This document shows, in pieces, positions 43,376-55,217 of a stretch of 64,000 nucleotides of DNA (the first letter of the stretch is position 1; each line of letters opens with the position of its first letter). The notes beneath the pieces were generated by a model. It made no database searches. It was not told the origin of the DNA and worked only from the letters and a program-made list of their open reading frames with translations. Source of the stretch: Eucommia ulmoides (Eukaryota > Streptophyta > Magnoliopsida > Garryales > Eucommiaceae); the NCBI GenBank assembly GCA_016647705.1, contig CM028329.1:60467231-60531230 (forward strand), in the 5' to 3' direction. The translations under genes were made by a program, and so were the position numbers.

Positions 43376-44430
43376 TGTCACAGACCGTTGTCATCAAGGC
43401 GGTCCAAAAGAAGAATTATGTTGGCTGGCGGGTTGAGTACTCTAATACGATTCTCAACCAAGTGTGGGCGTCAACAAGTGGGCGTTCATTTGGAGTCAAG
43501 GCGTACCGACCCGGTTAAGTTCGGAGAATACATCGTTGGTCATGGACCTGAAAAAAAAAGAAGGGGTTAGGTCTCCCCTGCACAAACTGGTCAGGAGTTG
43601 GAGCTACTCTCTTGATGAGCCTAAGGCAGGGCGAAACCAGTCAGCATCCTAAAGAAGGCAAGCTTGCCCCAACCTAAGTGAACACGTTGGGGCGCCACAC
43701 GGGTAAATGCCGCTGCAAAAATATGAGCCCGTGACAAGTGGTATCAGAGTAGGGCACGATTAGCTTCACCGCGGGGGTGACTCGCTCGAGCCGTGGGGAC
43801 GGCACTCCAAACGGGAAAGAGTTGAGCTGCAGAAATATTGCACCTAGCTCATCGGCAGGATGGGCAGGGAGTCATGATTCGCCAAGCACTCATGACGAGC
43901 AGGCAGGGTTTCATGGAACGTCATGTCGAATCGTGGATTGTGCGATCTTGGCACCTCACTCGATTTTCTTTCTGTTGCGCAAAAGTGCGGAGGCATGGCG
44001 GAAGGCACGACATCGAGAGTTGTTCGCATCGCAACAAGGACGTTTGCGATATTGGGTGGGGGAGAGTGTCACGGACAGTTGTCATCAGGGCGATCAGAAT
44101 GAGGAATCATGTTGGATAGCGACTTGAGGACTCTAATGCAGCTCAAAACCAAGCATGGGCATCAACAACAAGTGGGCGTCCATTCGGAATCAAGGTGTAC
44201 CGACCCGGTAAAGTTCGGAGAATACGTCGCCAGTCGTGGACCTGACAAAAGAAGAAGGGGTTAGGCCTCTCTTGCACAAACTGATCGAGAGTTGGAGCTG
44301 CTCTCCTGATGAGCCCAAGGCAGGGCGAAACCAGTTAGCATCCTAAAAAAGGCAAGCTTGCCCCAACCTAAGCGAACACGTTGGGGCACCGCACGGGCAA
44401 ATGCCGCTGCGAAAATATGAGCCCGTGACA
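43376..44430 (+). mobile_element. TRIM element nested in the right LTR, flanks TTAA
   Basis: Two similar LTRs, 43376-43736 (361 bp) and 44067-44430 (364 bp), start TGTCAC and end GTGACA. Between them are only about 330 bp. Two bases after the left LTR is TGGTATCAGAG (43739-43749), the complement of the 3' end of initiator tRNA-Met and hence the primer-binding site. GGGTGGGGGAGAG before the right LTR is the polypurine tract. TTAA flanks both sides (43372-43375, 44431-44434). There is no protein, so it depends on other elements. Confidence 0.92.
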
Positions 44431-44977
44431 TTAAGCCCTTAATCAAGTCTCTTAATTGCCTATATAAAGGAGAGCATACAATTGCTCAGAGATAGAAAAA
44501 TTATCCTCAAGATTCTCTACACATTTAGTAAATGAAATATACTCCCTCTACATGATAGCACTATTATAAATCTTCCCTCTATACGTTGATTCTCACACCG
44601 GAGGGGTTTTTCGGGATACCCTCGGCCAGGTTACGTGTGCAAGTGATAGGTTGTTACCCATCTCGGACTTTCTCCTTACCGAATCAGAAAGCATCCTAGT
44701 TTTTCCCTTCCCGGAACAACTCATTCTCAAGCTCCTATTCACTTTTCCTCCAGTCCCAAGGCATTTTGGTCCTCCCCTTCTTGACCCAGAAGGCTTTTGG
44801 GCTACATTCAACTTAGGCTCGTCCCTTCTCGGCCAGGGACCTCTTCCCGATCAGGGATCTCTCTACGGATAAGAAGCTACAAGGACTGAAGATCTCCACT
44901 CCAGGATTCCCCAAATCCATCCAAAGCTGACCGGACCATACCGTTGGTGTCGACCAAAATTCAACATCAACACATTT

Positions 44978-45031
44978 TTTAATCATTATAGATATATATT
45001 TATAATAATTATAATTATGCATCCTAATGAC
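44978..45031 (-). repeat. Fragment of copy B intron 1 between two insertions
   Basis: The complement reads ATTAGGATGCATAATTATAATTATTATAAAT in pieces and matches intron 1 of copy A near 9073-9105. It joins the gypsy-like element on the left to the hAT element on the right and proves both hit the same intron. Confidence 0.8.
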
Positions 45032-47262
45032 TAGGGGTGAAAGAAAAACCCGCTCACTCAACCCGCACGACTGCCCCGGCTTGACCCGCTCGGGTTCGGT
45101 CGGATTTCACTCTAATATTTTTTTGTTTTCACCTGACCCGCCACACCCGCCTGTCACTTAGTTGCGGTCGGACATCCATTGCCCATACCCAATAGTCCCG
45201 AACCCGACCAATAATTACATGTTCTTCCCCTAAATTTGACATTTTACGAAACCACCCCCTATATATATGAAAAATAAAACCCTAGCTCCTTATTTCTGAT
45301 AAGGCCCGCCGTTCGTTCTCATCCTCTTTCTCTCTCTCTCTTTGTGATTTTTCAGATCTCATGAATTTCTCATCTTTTCTCTCACAAATCTCACTCATCT
45401 CATCATCCAACGAAGATCTATATGGTTTCGCTCTCCGTCTCTCTCTCTTTCTCAGTCCGAGAGCTATCGTCGTTCACCGTTTGGTAGCGGAATATTACGT
45501 CGCTACTTTCATCACAAGTGTACGGGTCGAGTTTTAGTATAATAGGAAGAGTAAGGGTTGTCGTATCCACATAGATTGATTTAGATTATCGTTGAGTATC
45601 GTAATTGTCATAACCTAACTTTATTTATTTATAAAAAATAGGTTTTTGTTTATAAATATAAAATACTAATCTAATTAACTGATTATACTATAATACTAAT
45701 ATGAAACATTTAGGGGAATGGATTATCTAGGGATTAACTTCATTTACTTAAATGTATTTGATTTCGTCTAATTTACATTAACGGTATTCAACCTATTCAA
45801 CAATCTCGGTATCGTAATCTCACTCACTCCCTCTCCCGAATGTAAAGTGAATGAATATGTGACTTCGCGTCAATGCCGAAGTCCTCTTCGAGTGTCTATA
45901 CGACACTTGGTCACATGAGTCTTGCCCCCAACGTCATGGATTTCGCACTTTCTAATGCCCTCCTGGGTCATTAGATCGTCACGTTGTGTTTAAACCCTAG
46001 TCTGAATTCGGAATTACTTCTATCAAGTGTCAAACCCCGATTTCTCAGTATATCATAACAAACATATAAAGGAAATTAAAGAATGGTAAACATAATCGAA
46101 TAATGAAGAACAACTGTTAATGACACACAATTCAAACAAACAACATTTTCATAAACTATATCAATTCCATAGAAAATTCATATTTAACTAATGGTCATAA
46201 CCACATATACAATAACAAACGAGCTAAACATGCTCAAACAAACTACCAGAGTTAAGAAATAAAGAGAGAAATGAAAGAGATTAGCCATTATCCCAAGAAT
46301 CGATGCTAAAACCGCTCTGAGATCGTTCCCTCTTCTTGAAAATGTTATCTTCTCCTTTGGTTGTGTTGAGCCCACCAAAATCTCCCCCCCTAATATGTCT
46401 CTATATGGTTCTATGATCGAAAATGGAGGAGGAGAGATCAAATAATAGGAACAAAATATCTAAAAAAAACACTTTACAGGTGTAGGGCTGACCGCTGCAG
46501 TGGTGGTGATGTCGGCAAGCTTATCGCTACAACGGTGGCTTGATCACTATAGCGGTGTTAAAGTAGAAGACTTTCTGCTCTTTCACCGTTGTGGCGGTGA
46601 AGGCCACCGCTGCAGCGGTGGACAGGCAAAGGTTTTCTAACCACTTTGTTGTTTCACCACTGCAGCGGTGGGTCTGTATTTCTGAATTTGGCCTTTTTAC
46701 TCATTTTTTCACCGTTCTTCCACCGTCGTTCCACCGATTAGCTTGATTTTCAACCGTTTTAGCTCATTTTTGTACCAAACACCTGATTTATACAAAAATA
46801 AATTAAAACTAATTGAAACAAATTAAAAACAATAAAAATACTCAAAAACTACCAAATTCGGTTTGAAAATAAATGGATAAATTCTACCTATCACCGTTCG
46901 TGTTCGTGTTCATTTCCTGCTTGTCGCCGTCGTCGAAACCGTTCGCCGTTCGTGTTCAGGTATGTGTTTAGATCTTGTTCATATAATTGTTTCGATCTTG
47001 TTCATACAATTGTTTCATTTATGTTTATATTTGTTTGTCGAATTTCTTGTATGTTTCATTTGTATGTTTAGATTTGTTTGTTGAATCTCCTTATCTGGCC
47101 AAAACCCTTATTCTTCTCCCGCCCGCACCAGAAGCATCTGAACCCGCTTGGATGGTCGGATGTTTCGGCTCGGGGTCGGTTGGATTTCGATCCCTCAAAA
47201 ATGCTCGGGTCGGCCACCAAAACCCCTCCATCCCCGACCGATCCGACTGATTTTCTCCCCTA
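45032..47262. mobile_element. hAT-like DNA transposon, non-autonomous, 8-bp TSD
   Basis: Ends TAGGGGTGAAAG... and ...TTTTCTCCCCTA form terminal inverted repeats. Flanks CTAATGAC (45024-45031) and CTAATTAC (47263-47270) match in 7 of 8, the hAT size. Both subterminal regions are rich in GACCCG / CGGGTC words (45050-45210, 47100-47250), as in many plant hAT elements. No transposase is seen. CT-rich leader-like sequence at 45310-45450 may be captured DNA. Another element lies inside at 45482-46890. Confidence 0.83.
45482..46890. mobile_element. Element nested in the hAT, flanks TCACCGTT
   Basis: The 8-bp word TCACCGTT occurs at 45474-45481 and again at 46891-46898. The enclosed block begins TGGTAGCGG and ends TTCTACCTA, a weak inverted repeat. 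The 8-9 bp duplication suggests a hAT or Mutator-type element without a transposase. The right part holds CCACCGCTGCAGCGGTGG-type palindromes (46480-46680). Confidence 0.55.
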
Positions 47263-47270
47263 CTAATTAC

Positions 47271-47745
47271 GTCTTATTGTTCTTATTAGATTATAATTTT
47301 ACTAAGATATAGAAATAGAGAGAGAAAATATTTATATGAGAACTAAAGAGAAAATTATTATTATGTTGTTTATATTATTTCTTTTTTTGTTATACATAAT
47401 TTCGTAAGGATAATAGGGTCACGTTCGTTATAGAATAGTCACGGTTCCACTTTGACACTCTAAGGTCATTGTATCTTGAAAAAAGTTAGAAGAATGTATC
47501 TCTTCTTAAAATTAATAGTGTTTACTCGTCTAGGCATAGATTTTTTTTCTAAAAAAAAAAAAAAAATCGTGTGTGTGTATATATATCTTCTTAAAGTTAA
47601 TAGTTTATCTTGAAAAAGTTCACCCATTATTTGAACACTTAAAATTAATAGTGTTCGCTCGTGTGTCGATAGAGATATATTTTTATCAACAAAAACCGTG
47701 CGTGAATATGCCTCTCTCTCTCTCTCTAAATACAACGTTAACTAT
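47271..47745 (-). repeat. Intron 1 remnant of copy B, fused to 5' UTR
   Basis: Its complement matches intron 1 of copy A (about 8640-9070) and, at its outer end, the start of intron 1 of copy C (AGAGGCATAT...CACGGTTTTTGTTG). Directly before that, where exon 1 should be, the sequence is GTTAACGTTGTATTTAGAGAG, which is the 5' UTR of copy A (about 6653-6675). Exon 1 is therefore missing, with 5' UTR joined to intron at a GA-repeat. Confidence 0.8.
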
Positions 47746-47752
47746 ATAAATA

Positions 47753-49936
47753 TCTATTATATAAAACATGATAATTTTTTAACTGATTAAGACAAATTTA
47801 TGATTAGGACAAACAAAATTACTGACTAAGATAAATAAATTTATTGAGTATGACATTTTGCAGTCTTAAATTAAAGAATATATATGGAAATTAAATTTGT
47901 CTAAAAGAAAATAAAATTATATTAATATTATATTTGGCTTATAAAAATATATATAATGATAAAAATACATATAATTTCTTAATTACTTAATTTCCTCTCT
48001 CTATCTCTTAATTCTCTATCTTATGGCCTTAAATAGAGACATTAAAAATAATTAAAAAATTTAGTCATTTTTAATTTATTATATTATAGTATCTATTATA
48101 TAAAACATGATGATTTTTTGGCTAACTAGGATAAACTTATGACTAGGACAAAAAAATATGATTAGGACAAATAAAATTGCTGACTAGGACAATTAAATGT
48201 TGACTAGGACATTTTAAGACATAAGTTGAGGACGTGTAAGGAAATTAAATTTGTTAAACAAGAAATCGGATTAATGTAAATGGAAATCCAATTAATATAG
48301 TATTGATTAATTAATTAGACAAATGCTGAGTAGGACAAACAAATTTGTTGACTAGGATATTTTTGAGATATAAGTTTAGGGCCATAAAAGGAAATTAAAA
48401 TTTAATTTGGGGCAAAAAACATTGGGATACATATATGGCCCTAAATTAACATTAATTAGTAAAAATAATGCCTAAAATAACATTAATGCCTAAATTTTTT
48501 GTCCTAATCACATTAAATTTCCAATTAATTAATTTTAGGGTCAAAATTAACATATTAAGTTTAGAACAAAAAGTTTAGCCATTAATATTATTTTAGGTAG
48601 CGATTTATCCATTTTTCTTTAATTAAATTACTAATTAATTAATTAATTTAGACATTGATTCATCCAATTTTTCTTAATTAAACTACTAATTAGGATTCAA
48701 TTTAATTAACCCTTCTTTCAGCTCTCTCTCTCCCCAATTGCAGTGCGCTTTTCTCTCTTTTCTACAGTTACTCACCCTAAGTAATTAAAGAACACATCCT
48801 ATTTGTGAGCACGTGATCAACTATTTACTGTTAAAAATGTTCATATTTTGTAATTTATGCTGACTTTGAAATCTTTTGTCTCTACCTCTTTATTTTGCTA
48901 AACTTTAGTTCGTTATGTGTTCATCAAATCTGAAATATTCATTTCATGTGATTGTCAGTTAACTTTTAAAATCATATTTTAAAATATTAATTAAACCTAT
49001 CATATTTAAAAATCATAATTGCATGTTCATCGAATTATTTATCATTTTTAGCACAAAGAATAAAGAAAATCTTTTTAAATATGTTGTTTTGTCATCATTT
49101 TTTGTCATTGCTTGAAAGTCCGTGCACTACGCACACATACATGCATGCACACACATCCACACACACATATATAAGATAATATATATTGAGATTTTAGGAA
49201 AATGTGATTTTTTTTGTGAGCTTATTTTATTTTAATTCCAGCGTAAATAGTTTGTCAAGTTTACACGTTATTCTTTATTTTTTAAAGTTATACCTTGATT
49301 CTATCCGAATAGAAGGTAAGATCACATTATTATTGGTTTCCCTTGCAATGTGTATATTCATTTGAGATTCATTTTACGAAATTAATTATTATCGTAAGAA
49401 ATTAGTTTTTGAATGCGTTTTATGGGGTTTTTTTTTATTTGGCTAGAATTTTTCTTAAAAATATTTTTTAAGTGTTTGTATTTGTAATAAGATTGTTTCG
49501 TAATGAAAGATAATAATACTTTTGGGCTTTCTTAATGAAACATAATAGTACTTTTAGGCACGCGTTATGCACTAATTGTTCGGTACCATTATTTTGATTG
49601 GATAATTTCATAATTGTCATTATTTTTATTTTTATTGGTTTATAACTTATTTTGAAGATTAAATTATATATAAAACCGTAAAATATCATTGGATTTTTTA
49701 TATTGTTGAACTTTTTTATATCAGTACAAGTTTTAGTCTCGATTGTTAATTACAATTGATATTCGATTGTTAATTATTATCGATATTCAAATGAATAGGT
49801 GTATTATGTTGGTCTTGATTGTTTTATTATTAATATTTAAATGTAATAGATGTAGAATGTTATATAATAGATAAAATTATATCATTTTTTTTGGGTTTGA
49901 TTATTCTGAACCCGTGCTTTCAAGCACGGGTTATAC

Positions 49937-49940
<4 letters not shown>
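47753..49940 (+). mobile_element. Helitron in the 5' UTR of copy B
   Basis: The 5' end TCTATTATATAAAACATGAT at 47753 is a common plant Helitron start, preceded by A. The 3' end has a perfect 9-bp-arm hairpin CCCGTGCTT-TC-AAGCACGGG (49911-49930), then TTATAC and ATTA (degenerate CTRR), followed by a long AT run. A second copy of the 5' end at 48092 suggests one Helitron inside another. No Rep/helicase reading frame is seen. It parts the TATA/5' UTR (near 50.0 kb) from the rest of copy B. Confidence 0.72.

Positions 49941-49941
<1 letters not shown>

Positions 49942-49989
<48 letters not shown>
49942..49989. repeat. (AT)n microsatellite
   Basis: An alternating AT run of about 48 bp directly after the Helitron end, of the kind Helitrons target. 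Confidence 0.9.
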
Positions 49990-49991
<2 letters not shown>

Positions 49992-50178
49992 ATCTGTCTC
50001 TCTCTAGAAGTACTACTCTGCATGCATGCCAATCCTGGTTTATATAGTGCATCGGGGCAGCTCATATTCAAACCAGAGTGGGACCAAGTGTGGACCCACA
50101 CTTGTTCTTTTGTTATCTTGTGAATTAAGAAGTAAAGGGCCAAATTCTGGGGCAAAAAGAAAAGTGTATTCTTCTTTT
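49990..50178 (-). promoter_or_regulatory. Orphan promoter of copy B
   Basis: The complement carries the AGTGTGG-GT-CCACACT near-palindrome, GGTCCCAC, CTATATAAACC and the GCATGCATGCAGAG...TACTTCTAGAGAGAG leader seen in copy A (6515-6640). The TATA box is intact, so transcription could in principle start here and run into the Helitron. It continues a further 40 bp (50140-50178) in common with copy C (about 57785-57830). Confidence 0.8.
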
Positions 50179-51346
50179 CTTATATTATTTTTATATTTAG
50201 GTATTTTAATTAAGGAATTTTTAGTTAGAAACCATTTTCATATTAGATATTAGAATGAGCTCCAATAGTCAAGTCCAAATAAGATAAAATCCATGCAATT
50301 ATTTATCTTTTGAAAAAAACTCAAGTTTATACAATACTCTTTTCACACGTGGCTTGGCAAATCACACCTCTCGTGTATTTTTGGAAACAAATATCAAAGC
50401 TATAGAAGGCAATAGCATCCGAATTCATTCATTCAAACCTGGAAAAATAGAAGATCTTTTGTTGATTATACTTTCTATTCATATTCTCTCATGCCCTAAA
50501 TTGCAAACAAAAAAAGTGGGTAACCTAAATTTACTAACTCCGATTGTTTCCATTGCGGCGGTGAAGAGAATCTTTCAATTTTGCAGCTGCAAACAAGTTC
50601 TTCCATCAATTCAGCGTCGAAGACAAAAATAAAACACAAACGATAAGGTATTTCTCTTTTTTTTTTTCTCTCTCTCTCTCTCTCTCTCCAAATTTTTTTA
50701 GTGTTTTATGATTCTACCCACATGATTCTCATTGCCCTTACCCTGTTTTTGTAGACACTGATAATCGTAAGAAATCATTATGATTTTTAGTCCATTGTTG
50801 ATGTTGTTGTTCCTTGGTCTCTAAAAATTAAGTCCGATTATCCTAAATTTCAGTCCATTGATGTTGTAGTTCTTCCAAAAATTAGGAAACAGAAATTGAG
50901 GGACTAAGGAATAAACTCAATAAAATTTCAGTCCATTGATGTTGTTGTTCTTCAAAAATTAGGAAATAGAAATTGAGGGACCAGAGAATACCCACATGAT
51001 TCTCAAAACACGAACATGAATAGTTATTGATAATCACATTTGCAAACTCTAGTTCCTGAATCAAATGATGATTGGGGGTGACAATTGGATATAATGTTGG
51101 AAATTAAGGTGGGATTTTGTAACTCATCTATTTTTGCCTTTTTTGCCTCCTTCCTAGAAATGAAATTTATTTATGTTTTTTGTTCCTAATTTCTGAGAAC
51201 AAGGGCCAAAACTAGAATCGTAATTTCATGTATTCCTTCTAAAAGTAAGAATAAAATTATCGGGACAATTCTGTATACTTCCATTTTTTAACCACTTTGG
51301 AATTAGTTGAATATTGGTGTACAACCTTCCATGGTTAACGAAACTG

Positions 51347-51548
51347 TGCAATTATAATTGAGTGAATAATGATTTACAGTTATAATTGGTTAAATATGTA
51401 TTGTACAGTTATAATTGGTAGAATATTTACTTCACAGTTATAATTGGTTGAATATTTATTGTACAGTTATAATTGGTTGAATATTTACTGTATAACTATA
51501 ATATGTTGAATATTACTGTACAATTACAACTGGTTGAATTTTTTGTTG
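51347..51548 (+). repeat. 29-bp tandem repeat array
   Basis: Units begin at about 51376, 51405, 51434, 51463, 51492 and 51520, each close to ACAGTTATAATTGGTT + GAATATTTACTGT. The junction ACTGTACAGT is a perfect 10-bp palindrome. The last units are more diverged. Confidence 0.88.
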
Positions 51549-52020
51549 TCCAACTTCCATGGTTGGACAACCGTTGAATTAGAGTTCTTCAAAGAAGCTG
51601 GAGTAGCTGGATGAAGATCAATTTACATTTACAGAGAGATAGAGGCCGGAGTGTGAAATTGACTTTCTCGGATGATTGTGGAAGTCCTAAATCACCAACT
51701 CTTCCATTTATAGACTGGAAGGATTTTGTGTTGATTGATTTGCCCTAAGCTGCCACCACATTGAATCTCATGCATCCGTAGGCTACTTGAGAAGACCATA
51801 TCTTTTATGAATGGAATATTTGTTCATGACGTTGTTCTGATTTGCTTTGTTTTGAAATGGTCACTTTTCCTGTTTTCAATTCATTCAAGTAGATTGACTG
51901 TTGTGAACTTTGTTCTTATGTTTGTAAACACTTTATTTTATGTTAGTAGTTAGTTTGTATGAACTTTTAGCATTGGTTAATGAGATTTGATTGCATTGTC
52001 TTCATCTTTTCAATCAAAAG

Positions 52021-52137
52021 TACAGTTATAATTGGTTAAATATTAACTATACAGTTATAATCGGTTGAATATTTACTGTATAGTTATAATCAATTAAATA
52101 TTTACTATACAGTTATAATCGGTTGAATATTTACATA
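52021..52137 (+). repeat. Second 29-bp tandem repeat array
   Basis: Four units of the same 29-bp sequence begin at about 52022, 52051, 52080 and 52109, about 480 bp after the first array ends. Confidence 0.88.
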
Positions 52138-55100
52138 ACCTAAGAATAACCTTATTTTATTTCCAAGAATATGATCCGAATATATAAAGAGAACCAACAG
52201 AAACTGAAATCCTTCAAGTTTATTCATGTTTGCACCATCAACTACAAGTTTAAAACAGAATTTAACAAATCAAAAGTTTGGATTTTCAAAAACAAAAAAC
52301 AAACTCACAATCATTAAGAATTTAGGGATTGAAGTGCAAAGCTTGCAATAGTTGGATAGATCCTTTTAAAACATTACCCATTGAACACTATGCAAAGATT
52401 TGGTGGCCAAGTGAAATAAGCTTTTTATTGTAACTTTCTGTTTGTTACCAATATTACATTACATAAATTCAAAGGGAAAAACACATGTTGATAATCTTTC
52501 CTATGTATAGATATAGATATAGTTCTTCAGATTCCTCGTGTTATGCAGGGCTATTGGCATGCTGCTTCTTTCCCTTCGGCATCCAAATTCATAAGGCATT
52601 AGCCCTTTCAGCTCTGGTCCATTATTCCTGTTATTTAAATATCGATGTACAGTAACAAACTTAAAGAATTCAAACACCACACATGTAATGGAAGAAAATA
52701 ACAATACAAAACTTGAGTGGAATAGTGGATTTTTGCTATACAGAAATAAACTCAAAGAACTGCGACTGCAACGGCGACGGGAGTGGACGGCAACGGTGTT
52801 GGGAAATACCGTACAATTATAATTCGTTGAACAATGAAAAGAGGGAGAGGGAAACTCAAAATTGCATGACGCCAATTTGTAATTTTTGCTACATAGTAAC
52901 TATTTCATCAATTTAAACATCCATAACGAAAATGGTTGAAAAGTCAAAGCTATACTAAAAAACCCACAATAACTACACAATAATTTTTACTGCGCATTAA
53001 CAATCCCAACAATCTAAAAATCACCAACGAGATGGGACCATCTCTAATGAATAAATCCAACTTTTTGCTGCCCATTATCTATTGTATACAATTCAATACA
53101 TTGCAAATAAAAATCAAGAGAAAAAGAGCTCAAGTTTTCAATGGTGCATTTAGTTTAGGTTTTCAAAACCCCTTTTTTTATAGGAAACAAAAAGCACTCA
53201 AAATTGAAAACTTGAACTAATTTTTATTTTGTAATGTAAATTAATGCACAGTAATTTTTATTTTTGTAAAGTAATAATTAATGTACAGTAATTTTTTATT
53301 CAATTCTAGTTTCCGGAAATCCAATTTTGGGTTTAATCGCATATTATTTAGATATAATTCAGGTCATAAAATATTTTTGCATTAAAAATCATATTTTAAC
53401 ATCCAAAAACAGTCAAAAGAAATGTGCAATAATTATTACTGTGCCATTGTTGTTTCTTATATAAAAATGAAGTTAAAAGGCACTGAAGGTGCACTATATA
53501 GAATGAAAGTTATGTTTATTGTGCCATAGAGCACTCACCATCTTAGTCTCGCTTGGCTTAGCATATAGCCACTGGGGAGACAAAGGGATGTTGTTGTCGG
53601 TTACCGTTTGATCTGTATCAATCAGCAGCAACCATTAGTCCTTAACAAATATTGACTGAACAAATGTAACATTCAAAACTAACTACAACAAGCAAATGTA
53701 ATTTCGTGCAATTTTACGAAGATCAAATTACCTTTCGACTCGTCAAGTGAGCCCATCAACAAATTTTCCTCATCATTTCTCTTTTCATTGGTGTTTGATT
53801 AAGTATTCCTCCAGTTTTCATCCCAATCAATCGATTCAGCTCTACAAATTCCTCCAGCCGCCACAAGTAATCTTCTTCCTTTTCATCTTGCAATTGCTAA
53901 GCCGGGAGAATCACTGTTGGGCAACCATATGCATGCAACCTCTGGCTCATCTTGCAAAGCAAACACCCTTCCTTTGCATTTTTGGATTCTAGCAGCTTCT
54001 CCAAAATCAACAGAAATTCACATCTTAAAATTTTGAGGAATCATCTAGATGAATATTACTTTACAATAATTTTTATTTTGTAAACAATAATTAATGCACA
54101 TTAATTTTTTATACAATTATAATTTTCGGAAATCCAATTTTGGGTTTTATCGCATATTATTTAGATATAATTCAGGTCATAAAGTATTTCTGAATTAAAA
54201 ATCAAATTTTAACATCCAAAAACAGTCAAAAGAAACAGACCTGACACCACCCAATTGTTCAGATATCCACCCTGCAACATTTAACTTTGCATCAATCCTA
54301 GCAGCAGCAACGCCATGACCACTGCCTCTAAGTCGGTTATGAAAATAGACGTTTATTGATTCAACAGAAACATAACAAGGTTTACTTTAGCAATGCAACC
54401 TATGTCACGAGAATTAAAGGTTCACCTCCATTCTTGCTCTGCTTTGGGTAACAAACTGCCTAAAACGCTTTTGGTCTGTAAATTGAACATCTTGAAGAAT
54501 GCAGTTAACCTGCACTTGGCCATCTTGAGTAATGCGATTGAAAAATTGATTTTTGAGTTTTGCACAACAATAATTAAACCATAAACTTAAAGAATAGTTG
54601 TGGAGAGACGAAGCAACAAATATAACAATATGTAGCAACTTACCGGCGACGACGACAGTAAACGTCGGCGATGGCGTCTGCACAGGAAAACGATGATTCC
54701 TATTGCAGCGACTATGTGTGTATGTGCGAATGAGACGGAAAACTGCAACGGGGTGGACGGACGACGGCGACGGCTTCGACTGAATGGCTCTGGCAATGGA
54801 CTGGACGGCGACGACATTTGAACTGAACGGCGACGAGGGCCGGGACTGGATGGCGACGGCAATTGCGATTGAATTTTTGCTGTTGAATAAAAATTAGGGC
54901 TTCGTCGAATGGTTGCCTCCCAATCTGGGGACCTATGCAATTCTTGCTGCGATTCTTCCTGCGAAAAGGAAAAATGGATGCTCCAATTGTTGATTTTCCA
55001 ATTTTGAGTGAGTTTTCCCACTAAAATTAGTTTCCAAATGAAGAGAGCTTTCACGCGCCCCTCCCCCTAGGTGAAGATCACGGCTGCAACATGAGTTCCA

Positions 55101-55217
55101 TTTTAATTATGTATTGTTTTGGGGGAAAACTCTAATATATGGGTGGGCCTTGGGGCCATATTAAAAAACCCTTTAATTAATATTGTCTTATTAAAAATTT
55201 GAAGTCCTATTTAGATC

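Larger units (their letters stand above)
37139..44972 (+). mobile_element. Ty3-gypsy-like LTR element in intron 1 of copy B, TSD CATTT
   Basis: The element starts TGATGAGTG and ends CATCAACA. The 5-bp flanks are identical: CATTT at 37134-37138 and 44973-44977. The left LTR is cut to about 310 bp (37139-37450); the right LTR (42715-44972) is about 1.2 kb once the TRIM inside it is removed. Between them are only gag-like sequence and repeats, with no reverse transcriptase, integrase or RNase H, so it is a non-autonomous element (LARD-like). A purine-rich GAATGGAGGA lies just before the right LTR. The gag is interrupted by a solo LTR. It splits the first intron of a minus-strand gene. Confidence 0.88.
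50180..55080. other. Unrecognised repetitive region with 29-bp arrays
   Basis: No convincing gene is seen. There are short GC-richer stretches at 50540-50630 and 54640-55060 (the latter, on the minus strand, an open low-complexity Ser/Arg/Pro-rich frame), two 29-bp tandem arrays, and a pair of related segments near 53225-53420 and 54050-54235. The segment at 53310-53420 and that at 54130-54240 share more than 100 bp almost unchanged. The overall composition matches 61570-64000 in inverted orientation, so both are probably copies of one large element. Confidence 0.45.

Noticed and set aside
51347-52137. CRISPR array
   Set aside because: Units are contiguous 29-bp tandems with no unique spacers, in plant DNA.
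54587-55054. 155-aa minus-strand frame, Ser/Arg-rich
   Set aside because: Low-complexity, no domain and no splice or promoter support. It could be a captured exon but cannot be supported.
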